A stretch of DNA of 64,000 bases from Thalassia testudinum (taxonomy: Eukaryota > Streptophyta > Magnoliopsida > Alismatales > Hydrocharitaceae), in assembly GCA_037157565.1 (NCBI GenBank), contig JAZHRO010000002.1, positions 78,914,001 to 78,978,000 on the forward strand, in the 5' to 3' direction. The position numbers and the translations under genes were made by a program. The notes under the pieces were generated by a model. The model made no database searches, was not told where the DNA came from, and saw only the letters and a list, made by a program, of their open reading frames with translations. Position 1 is the stretch's first letter. Every line of letters begins with the position of its first letter. Shown here piece after piece: positions 21,998 through 31,450 of the stretch.

Positions 21998-24452
21998 TGT
22001 AACGAGCGTGTGGCCCAGACGTCTTTTAAGACGTCTGGAAGGTTATCCAGACGTTTGACCAGACGTCTGGGATAGTTTCCAGACGTCTGGAAATCCGTTA
22101 TTTTCGACACACGCGAGTCGTCTGCACGCCTGAGCGCGCAGACCGCATATTCGCCCTTCCTCCCTCCTGCGGCTGCAGATTCCCCTGCCGCGAATCCTTC
22201 TCTCTCCTCCTCGCGCGGCCTTAAAAGGCCACACCTCCCCTCCTGTCGTCTCCACCGTCCCCTTCCTCTTCTCCTTCCTGTGCGCGAGAGCGAGCGAGCG
22301 CGAGGGCGGCAGCGGCGGCCGCAGTGAGCGCGGAGGAGGTAAGGCGTGCGAGAGCGGAGCTCTGCCGTGAGGGCGAGCTCGCCGGAGCGTCTTGGCCGGC
22401 CGGCGGAGGGTGCAGGGGGCGCGGAGCGACGCGGAGAGGGACCTGCTGCGGTCTGAGTAGCAGGCGCGCGAGGTGCGACGCAGGCGGCGTCGCGAGCGGA
22501 GGCCGAGTAGCGCCCTGATTCTGGAAAAATTTCCAGAATCGGACGTCTGGGTTGATAGGCAGACGGCAAGGACGACGTCTGGTAGATCATACAGACGTCT
22601 GAAAGGTGTGTATTCCGCTTTCTTCTTCCTTCCTGTCGACTGACCGTACTAAGGGAGGGAGTTGGCTGTGCGCAGGCTCGCTGATTGGCCATCCTTTGCG
22701 AATCAGACGTCTGGAAGTTGTACCAGATGGCGGGAGTGACCTACAGACGTCCGGGGTGACCATCGGAGGTCTGGGAGATAGGCCATACGTCCCCGCAGAC
22801 TTCTGGACGTCTGGGAAACCACGCTGAACAGGTAATTCTCTGATCCACTTTTTAAGATGTCTGGAAGAAGTTCCAGACGTCTGATCTTGCACAGTATCGT
22901 CTTTTTCGACCCGTTTAGGGCCCGTTCGGGCTCCGTTTTCCACGATTCGAGTTGCGTTCTTTTCAGAATTAATTCCTCTACTCGTCTACAGTAGCTATAC
23001 ACTGTTTTGAGACACTCCTTGTGTTTGATCCTTGTGATAGGATCTCGTTCAGTTGCAGTCTTGGGAGTCGCGGAGGCACGCGGGATTCCCGATCACGCCC
23101 CCATTACTCCCGTTGTACCTGGTAGAGTGGCTTAAGTTTATTATTAAAATCTGTTAAAGTATGGAACCATAACTAGAATCTAGGACATTGCATGAATCCT
23201 AGGAATGAGAAATGTATGGAATGATAGCTCCTAGGTGATGCATGAATCCTAGGGCTGGAAAACTAGTTGTATGCTAGATCCTAGGATGTGGCATGAATCC
23301 TAGGATGGAAAAACTAGTGGAATGTATAATACTGCAGTCTTGGAAAAATGGAAAGGAATATAAAGCTGCCTGTAAATTGAATTAACAGCTGCCTGTTATG
23401 AATAAAGCAACATGATTGAGATCATGGATTGCGAGAACGTGAAACTGGAAAGTGAAACATATGATGTTCTGAGATAAAGAGCTGGAACCCTACGAGGAAT
23501 TAGGAGTGGAACTCCTAAAAAGAAAAAGGAATGGAACTGAGATGTAGTTTGTACTGTCTCTTGGGTACGCAGTACCAAGGGAAGTACCTGTACCTGTTTA
23601 GTGCAGAGTGGGGCCAGCCACCCCAGGGACCCGAGGTTAGGATTGGCCGCTCTGTACCGACTTGTTGGCCCTCGTGTACGTAGTACCGAGGAGAGCTACT
23701 AGTGTTAGGAGAGTACTAGCTACCCCACGGGCTCCGGGGTTCTGCTAGCCTCCTTCACCGACTTGTTAGGCCCACTAGGGCAAACCAGGGTAGTCGGCGA
23801 GGGTGCGCGGACTGTGGAGGTGAAAGGCCCCGGTTTGGTTACTGTGGAGGGGTTGGACCCCTGTTACTGAGAGGGCTCTACCCTGGTTCCGTGCTGTGCT
23901 TTGGGCGCACCCGTTAACGGAAACGACTGACCGCGTGTCAGTGCGGGCTAGCTACCTGTGCGTTTATCACGCGTGTCGTAGTCACCGTTACGTCTGTCAG
24001 TGACCTTGGGGTGGTTGATTGAGGGTAGGATCACCACGGGGGACTCTCCCGGCTAGGAGAGCACCACGTGCTACTTCTACTTTTGGAAAAGACTGCAATC
24101 AAGATCGTTCCCACGAGGACATTCGAGATCAATTAAAGGATCTGAGAAATAAATGAAATAGTGAGAAAATTGAAAGATGTGAATAAAGGAAGTAATAGAA
24201 CATAACAGCCATTGTACACTCTACTGTTGTCTTTAGTTAGTTTGCCACTCTACTCAGCGTTTTGCTGACGTGCTACACTCGTTACCTTTTTCAGGACCAG
24301 GTGTTGAGCAGCCAGGGTCAGCGGCTGCAGAGGATGCTGGGCCAAGTAGGGTCCAGTAGAGTTTACCACAGTCTTTTGTACCTCTTTTGTTTCTGTTATA
24401 GTGAGTAGTTTTGTTTCCGCTGTACTTTCTTTACCTGCAGTTTGTGTTATAT
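21998..24452 (+). repeat. 5' LTR, truncated at its 3' end
   Basis: It matches 27551-30006 closely, then breaks at 24452 (GTTATAT) and continues into inverted protease sequence (CAGCTGACC). The first 100 bp and 22540-22880 carry many CAGACGTCTG-type palindromes. Between them lies a GC-rich, CpG-dense block (22110-22520) with a TTAAAAGG TATA-like word near 22221. Confidence 0.88.
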
Positions 24453-25797
24453 ACAAACAGCTGACCACTCGGACCTCTGATTACGAACGGATTTTCTAAC
24501 AGTGTATAATCCTGGTCCAAACTAACTGCGAAACTGGCTGCGATAAACGAGTACGTAGCACCGGAATCGAAAAGTGTGTAAACGAGTCTGCCAGAAACTA
24601 CAACCATACCTGCTACCACGGATCCCGATGCTCTGGCGTCCCTGTGTGTTAGGGCGTTGATACGCCCCTCAACTCTAGGTGCGGACGAAGCAGCCACACT
24701 CTACGTCGGACGGGTAGGTGCTGGCCGGTACCCTCCTCGCGACTGCTGTCCTCCTCCTCGTGCCTGGGAACCGCGGCCTCCTACGCGCCCGCCAGTGCTC
24801 TGCACGGGAAGTATCTGCTGACCCCCTGCCTTAGATGGGCAGTCCCTCCTGACGTGGCCCGGCTGGCCACACTGGTAGCAGAGGGGAACCCGACTCCCGC
24901 CCTCAGTGAGTCCCTGCCGTCAACTAGGCGGGGGTTCGGTGCTGGCGACTGGCCCCTGTCGAGGGCCCCCAAAGGCCACTGATGGCCCTGCACAACGTGA
25001 CGGCTCTCCTGCGGACGCCACGTGTCTCCGTTCTCGCCAGCCCTGTGAGAAGTCTGGCTAAAAGGGCCTCTTCCGCCCGCCATCAGTCTCTCGCGCGGAC
25101 GGGTTGGTCTCCTCGTAAGTCATAGCTGCCTCTACCACCCTCGAAAACGTAGGCAGATTCAGGGGTTTGACATACCCCCGGATCGCAGGCCGGAGCCCCT
25201 CGGTGAACCTCCAAAGGCGCTCCTCCTCAGTGGCTACCGCTGTCGTTGCAAAGCGGGACAGCTCCAAGAAACGCGTGCAGTACATGCTCATAGTCATCGT
25301 CCCTTGGCGGAGAGTGTGGAACTCCCGCCTCCTCTGGTCCTGCCACGTCTGGGGAAAGTACTGCTCGCAGAAGAGGGTGACGAACTGGTCCCACGTCGGC
25401 TCGTCCCTCTCCTGTCCCCGGACCGCCCTCCACCACCGGTGTGCCGCACTCTCCAGCTGGTACATGGCAAAGGCCACGCGGCACTCCATCGGGGGGCGAA
25501 GGGTGTCGAAGATCTTCTCCAGCTGCTCAAGCCAGTCCTCTGCCTTGGTCGGGTCCTCATCCCTCTTGAAGGAGGGGGGCTTCAGCTTCCAGAACTGTCC
25601 GAAAAGCTCGAAGTGGCGCTGTAGGGGAGGTGCTGGTGCACCTCCAGGCGAAGGTGCCTCGTGTACAGAAGTGTCGGAGGAAGGTGGGGGCGGCAAGGGC
25701 CCATCCCCTCCTTCGTTTCCAGCGCCGTGTTCGCCGCATGGTCCCACAGAGGACTCCCCCTCTGCAGCCCCAGGGGGAGGTGCTCGGGGCGGTGGGT
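24453..25797 (-). pseudogene. Inverted gag-protease segment of the rearranged element
   Basis: In this plus-oriented element, gag and protease are read on the minus strand. Gag starts abruptly at [11 protein letters not shown], lacking its first 60 or so residues, and includes the conserved core ([18 protein letters not shown]). The zinc-knuckle region and then the protease active site LFDSGATYSF follow. The active site DSGA is intact here, unlike in the sister element at 41350. The segment ends at about 24453 next to the truncated LTR. Frameshifts separate 25058-25797, 24781-25083 and 24453-24697. It cannot be expressed from the element's LTR. Confidence 0.85.
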
Positions 25798-25798
25798 G

Positions 25799-27465
25799 GA
25801 GCTCCTGAAGGACTACGATTGCAGCATCTCCTACCACCCGGGAAAGGCCAATGTGGTGGCTGACGCCTTGAGCTGTAAGGCGCCCGCACGCTTGGCCAGT
25901 CTACAGTTACAGAGTTGGAGCCTTTTGGAGGAGGTGGGAAGTTGGCGACCTCTAGAGTTACGAGGGTACTGTGGGGCAGTGACGGTGACACGGCAGACCA
26001 GGCCAGAGCTGATAGACCGTATCATCACAGGACAGATGGCCGATCTGTACTTGTAGTCTTTGCGCGACAGAGTACTATCAGGGGACCCAGGGGACTTCTC
26101 TTTCACAGACCAGGTGTTACGCTTGAGGGGACAGTTGTGCGTTCTCAGAGACGAGGAGCTGTTGAGAGAGCTCCTGACTGAGGCACACGGTTCCAGATTC
26201 ACCATACATCCCGGAAACACGAAAATGTACCATGACTTGAGACGCGAGTTTTGGTGGAGAGGGATGAAGCGGGATGTGGGTGAGTTCGTGCAGCAGTGCT
26301 TAGTGTGCCAGCAGGTGAAAGCCGAGCATTAGAGGCCTGCAGGGCCGCTTCAGCTGCTTCCAGTGCCAGAGTGGAAGTGGGAGAGCATCACCATGGACTT
26401 GGTGGTGGGCTTACTTGTTACCCAGCGGGGACACAACGCAGTCTGGGTAATAGTGGATAGATTGACGAAGACGGCGCGATTCTTGCCGATCCGAGTCACT
26501 TTGGGACCAGCACAGTTGGCAGAGAGGTATATCCGTGATGTGGTGCGACTACACGGAGTTCCGCGGGAGATCGTATCCGACCGGGATACCCGCTTTACGT
26601 CCCAGTTTTGGGCTGAGTTTCAGCAGGCCTTGGGGACGAGGTTGAGGTTTAGCACGGCTTACCACCCTCAGACGGACGGACAGTCTGAGCGCACGATACA
26701 GACGCTTGAGGACCTTTTGCGTGCCTGTGTACTGGACTAGAGGGGCTCTTGGGAGGAGCACCTGCCCCTGGCGGAGTTTGCATACAACAACAGTTATCAC
26801 TCGAGCATCGGCATGGCTCCCTACGAGGCTTGTACGGAAGGAAGTGTACGGCACCCTTGAGTTGGGTTGAGGTGGGGACCAAGTGGGAGGTTGGCCCCAG
26901 GTTGATCCGGCAGAGTCAGGAGGTAGTTGAGCAGATCCACAGATGACTCCGCACTGTCAGGAGCAGACAGAAGAGCTACGCGGATCGCAGATGCAGAGAG
27001 GTGCAGTTCGAGGTTGGGGACCACATCTTCCTTCGTGTTTCGCCCATGAAGGGCTTACAGCGGTTTGGGGTGAGAGGGAAGCTCGCGCCGAGGTTCGTGG
27101 GGCCCTTTGAGGTCCTGGAGCGGGTTGGACCCGTTGCTTACAGACTTGCCCTTCCCCCGTAGCTTTCTGGTGTGCACGACATGTTCCACGTGTCCAACCT
27201 CAGGAAGTACGTAGCCGATTCCAGTCACGTACTGAGTCACGACAGCGTCGAGGTGAGCGACGACCTGACCTACCCCGAGCGGCCAGTGCAGATCCTAGAC
27301 CGAGCCGTCCGCAGTTTGAGACGAAAGCAAGTACCCCTGGTAAAGGTTTTGTGGAGGAGCCAGCGGTACGAGGAGGCTACCTGGGAGCCTGAGGCGGCAA
27401 TGCGGGAGCGGTACCCGGAGCTTTTCGTGGGTACGTATTTTCGGACCGGCTTCGGTCCTCTTTGA
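25799..27465 (+). pseudogene. RNase H end, integrase and chromodomain (degenerate)
   Basis: The frame opens in the last part of RNase H ([23 protein letters not shown]). It continues through the integrase zinc site (His-His ... CLVCQQVK), the core D, D and E ([26 protein letters not shown]) and a C-terminal chromodomain ([17 protein letters not shown]) that would bind chromatin marks. Stops occur near 26056, 26332 (CAG to TAG), 26740 (TGG to TAG), 26946 and 27162, with a 1-bp frameshift near 26829. Compared with the sister element, all these are point lesions. Confidence 0.88.
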
Positions 27466-27512
27466 GTTTGTTATGGTTATTCGGACGTCTTTTCCCGCAC
27501 CCTAGTTGGCGC

Positions 27513-27532
27513 AAGTTTCGGGGACGAAACTT
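27513..27532 (+). other. Conserved hairpin upstream of 3' LTR
   Basis: AAGTTTCG and CGAAACTT form an 8-bp stem around GGGA, 18 bp before the 3' LTR. The same structure lies at 44058-44077 in the sister element. Plant chromoviruses commonly carry such a TTTCGGGGACGAAA word near the polypurine tract. Confidence 0.6.
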
Positions 27533-27550
27533 CCTTTGAGTTTGTTATAT

Positions 27551-30216
27551 TGTAACAAGCGTGTGGCCCAGACGTCTTTTAAGACGTATGGAAGGTTGTC
27601 CAGACGTCTGACCAGACGTCTGGGATAGTTTCCAGACGTCTGGAAATCCGTTATTTTCGACACACGCGAGTCGTCTGCGCGCCTGAGCGCGCAGACCGCA
27701 TATTCGCCCTTCCTCCCTCCTGCGGCTGCAGATTCCCCTGCCGCGAATCCTTCTCTCTCCTCCTCGCGCGGCCTTAAAAGGCCACGCCTCCCCTCCTGTC
27801 GTCTCCACCGTCCCCTTCCTCTTCTCCTTCCTGTGCACGAGAGCGAGCGAGCGCGAGGGCGGCAGCGGCGGCCGCAGTGAGCGCGGAGGAGGTGCGGCGT
27901 GCGAGAGCGGATCTCTGCCGTGAGGGCGAGCTCGCCGGAGCGGCTTGGCCAGCCGGCGGAGGGTGCAGGGGGCGCGGAGCGACGCGGAGAGGGACCTGCT
28001 CTGGTCTGAGCAGCAGGTAGGCGAGATGCGACGCGGGCGGCGTCGCGAGCGGAGGCCGAGTAGCGCCCTGATTCTGGAAAAATTTCTAGAATCGGACGTC
28101 TGGGTTGATAGGCAGACGGCGAGGACGACGTCTGGTAGATCATACAGACGTCTGAAAGGTGTGTATTCCACTTTCTTCTTCCTTCCTGTCGACTGACCGT
28201 ACTAAGGGAGGGAGTTGGTTGTGCGCAGGCTTGCTGATTGGCCATCCTTTGCGAATCAGACGTCTGGAACTTGTACCAGACGGCAGGAGTGATCTACAGA
28301 CGTCTGGGGTGACCATCGGAGGTCTGGGAGATAGGCCAGACGTCCCCGCAGACTTCTGGACGTCTGGGAAACCACGCTGAACAGGTAATTCTCTGATCCA
28401 CTTTCTAAGACGTCTGGAAGAAGTTCCAGACGTCTGATCTTGCATAGTATCGTCTTTTTCGACCCGTTTAGGGCCCGTTCGGGCTCCGTTTTCCACGATT
28501 CGAGTTGCATTCTTTTCAGAATTAATTCCTCTACCTGTCTACAGTAGCTATACACTGTTTTGAGACACTCCTTGTGTTTGATCCTTGTGATAGGACCTCG
28601 TTCAGTTGCAGTCTTGGGAGTCGCGGAGGCACGCGGGATTCCCGATCACGTCCCCATTACTCCCGTTGTACCTGGTAGAGTGGCTTAAGTTTATTATTAA
28701 AATCTGTTAAAGTATGGAACCATAACTAGAATCTAGGACATTGCATGAATCCTAGGAATGAGAAATGTATGGAATGATAGCTCCTAGGTGATGCATGAAT
28801 CCTAGGGCTGGAAAACTAGTTGTATGCTAGATCCTAGGATGTGGCATGAATCGTAGGATGGAAAAACCAGTGGAATGTATAATACTGCAGTCTTGGAAAA
28901 ATGGAAAGGAATATAAAGCTGCCTGTAAATTGAATTAACAGCTGCCTGTTATGAATAAAGCAACATGATTGAGATCATGGATTGTGAGAATGTGAAACTG
29001 GAAAGTGAAACATATGTTGTTCTGAGATAAAGAGCTGGAACCCTACGGGGAATTAGGAGTGGAACTCCTAAAAAGAAAAAGGAATGGAACTGAGATGTAG
29101 TTTGTACTGTCTCTTGGGTACGCAGTACCAAGGGAAGTACTTGTACCTGTTTAGTGCAGAGTGGGGCCAGCCACCCCAGGGACCCGGGGTTAGGATTGGC
29201 CGCTCTGTACCGACTTGTTGGCCCTCGTGTACGTAGTACCGAGGAGAGCTACTAGTGTTAGGAGAGTACTAGCTACCCCACGGGCCCCGGGGTTCTGCTA
29301 GCCTCCTTCACCGACTTGTTAGGCCCACTAGGGCAAACCAGGGTAGTCAGGCGAGGGTGCGCGGACTGTGGAGGGGCAAGGCCTCGGTTTGGTTACTGTG
29401 GAGGGGTTGGACCCCTGTTACTGTGAGGGCTCTGCCCTGGTTCCGTGTTGTGCTTTGGGCGCACCCGTTAACGGAAACGACTGACTGCGTGCCAGTGTGG
29501 GCTAGCTACCTGTGCGTTTATCGCACGTGCCGTAGTCACCGTTACGTCTGTCAGTGACCTTGGGGTGGTTGACTGAAGGTAGGATCACCACAGGGGACTC
29601 TCCCGGCCAGGAGAGCACCACGTGCTACTTCTACTTTTGGGAAAGACTGCAATCAAGATCGTTCCCACGAGGACATTCGAGATCAAGTAAAGGATCTGAG
29701 AAATAAATGAAATAGTGAGAAAATTGAAAGATGTGAATAAATGAAGTAATAGAACATAACAGCCATTGTACACTCTACTGTTGTCTTTAGTTAGTTTGCC
29801 ACTCTACTCAGCGTTTTGCTGACGTGTTACACTCGTTACCTTTTTCAGGACCAGGTGTTGAGCAGCCAGGGTCAGCGGCTGCAGAGGACGCTGGGCCAAG
29901 TAGGGTTCAGTAGAGTTTACGACAGTCTTTTGTACCTCTTTTGTTTCTGTTATAGTGAGTAGTTTTGTTTCCGCTGTACTTTCTTTACCTGCAGTTCGTG
30001 TTATATGATAAATGTTGTTCTACTGTTGTGGTGGTACCTACTGTAGTAGTTTCTTTCCTTACTGCTGTACTTTCTTACTGTTAGTTATATTCATGCTGAA
30101 TGTGGTTTATTTTTACTGTCTTTTGGTTACTTCCTCGTTGGACGACTAGGTCTTGGGATTAGTCGAGTCGGTTATGTTCTCGTGTTTCGTAGGGACTCGG
30201 GAATCGGGTCGTTATA
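27551..30216 (+). repeat. 3' LTR of the rearranged element (full length)
   Basis: The 2666-bp LTR begins TGTAACAAGC and ends CGTTATA. It is the complete reference for the truncated partner at 21998. The palindrome clusters lie at about 27570-27650 and 28095-28435, and the GC-rich block between them. Confidence 0.9.
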
Positions 30217-30221
30217 TCTAT

Positions 30222-30478
30222 GATTAAACAATTCTTTATAACTTTCGACCAACCCTCCATGCTCTTGCCGTTCCGATAAGTGGTATGTTGTCCTTTGATA
30301 TGGTGCAAGGAATTTATCTATGTTTGCATAACTACAATCCACAAGATATCTGCAACCTTCGGGCACATCCAAGATATTCCTGTCCAATGCCCACTGCAGT
30401 ATAGCTATGTCACTACTAGATCTCTCATAGCCAGCAACGACAGTCGTGAATCGCATGTCAAAGTTAACGACGGCCAGC
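30222..30478 (-). pseudogene. PIF/Harbinger transposase, central part
   Basis: The frame reads LAVVNFDMRFTTVVAGYERSSSD, then VPEGCRYLVDCSYANI (second catalytic Asp in YLVD), then FLAPYQRTTYHLSER, and stops at the gypsy insertion. The N-terminal part with the first catalytic Asp is absent. Upstream the sequence runs straight into the end of the Myb/SANT gene (SKRSRGTGS..), so an internal deletion has fused the two genes near 30478. Confidence 0.85.
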
Positions 30479-31450
30479 TACTCTACTTCCTGTCCCTCTC
30501 GACCTCTTTGATGAACTCTTGGACTGTGAGGAATGCGAATGATGCTTGGTAGACGATGGTGTACATGGAATGTCATCGTCGCTATCATCATCAATGTCAA
30601 GCACATCTTTTCTCTTCTCCTGCCTAGATGAAGGGCTAACGCCACTTCCTTTGCCTGAACAACACGGGTAATTTGGTGTGTGCCCCATCGGTCGTTCCAT
30701 ATTAACGGTCTGCATGCTGCCCGCAGCATTATCGCCAACAGCCATGTCGTCTCCCCTAATATCGTTCATTCTCATCGTAGAAAATGAAAGGGTTATTACA
30801 AAATTTCCTAGACTTCTCCACCTGCAATCATAACATGTACCGTATGTCATGCAAATTTCAAAAAATTAGAATGAAGTACGAAAATGCTCACCTCATCCCA
30901 AGCACCAACGTAAGGGGCGATAGATTGTTTCAATTCCAGATCCCAACCCCAACTACTCTTCTTAAGTAGTTGAGTGAATGCAGAATATTGTGTCTTCAAT
31001 GCCTTCCACTTGTTCTGGAATTGCTCCTAATTCAAATTCATCCCAAACCTTCCATTGAATACATCAACAACTCGAGCCCATCCCTTTGTGCTGACGGTGC
31101 CCCCAAGATAGTAGCCTCGCTTGTTGGCTTTCAAATCCTTCAAGATTTCCAGCAAGCGAAACACATATTCATCTCCCCAAGTGAAACGATGACGTTGATC
31201 ATCAAAGTGATCATGTAACTCTCTACTATGTTGGTAAGATTCCTGACTTCCGAGAAATGGCATATGCATGTAGTCCTTGTATCTAGCTGTATAATTTTGT
31301 TGAGAATTGTACGCATTATATTGAGAGGATGCGTACTCCTCTCCATGAGCTCCAAAACCAAATATGTCATTATTTTAGTCCATCCCACTGTGAAATTAGG
31401 TGGACAATTAGACCAATCATAGGAAATGATAAACATAAATGTAGAGACCA
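30479..31450 (-). pseudogene. Myb/SANT-like partner gene of the Harbinger element
   Basis: This DNA-binding companion of PIF/Harbinger transposases is encoded in two exons. Exon 1 (about 30892-31450) holds the Myb/SANT-like domain (FTWGDEYVFRLLEILKDLK, then GWARVVDVFNGRFG, then QNKWKALKTQYSAF). Exon 2 (30479-30821) opens with VEKSRKF and has a Ser/Lys-rich tail (SSQSKSSSKRSRG) that may include a nuclear localisation signal. A frame disturbance with a stop lies near 30770. The gene ends at the deletion that joins it to the transposase. Confidence 0.8.
30822..30891 (-). other. Likely intron in the Myb/SANT-like gene
   Basis: On the minus strand the donor GATGAG|GTGAGC and the acceptor GATTGCAG|GTGGAG bound 70 bp. 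Both flanking exons continue the expected protein (..VGAWDE, then VEKSRKF). Canonical GT-AG ends support a nuclear plant gene. Confidence 0.65.

Larger units (their letters stand above)
21998..30216 (+). mobile_element. Chromodomain Ty3/gypsy element with internal inversion and deletion
   Basis: The element starts TGTAACGAGC and ends GGGTCGTTATA (the final CA mutated to TA). It is flanked by a perfect duplication, TCTAT at 21993-21997 and 30217-30221, inside the Harbinger transposase gene. Order on the plus strand: a 5' LTR lacking about its last 210 bp (21998-24452), gag and protease in reverse orientation (24453 to about 25797), end of RNase H, integrase and chromodomain in forward orientation (about 25799-27465), and a complete 3' LTR (27551-30216). 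The primer-binding site, gag start and entire RT are missing. The two LTRs are very alike by eye, so the copy is fairly young. It belongs to the same family as 41350-51779 (Tekay/Del-like by resemblance). Confidence 0.9.

Noticed and set aside
21994..22692. 232-codon minus-strand frame and its copy at 27502-28245
   Set aside because: LTR composition artefact on the antisense strand, crossing the LTR boundary.
25167..25808. Plus-strand frame of 213 codons
   Set aside because: Antisense shadow of the inverted gag segment; the same shadow appears at 48094-48551 opposite the real gag.
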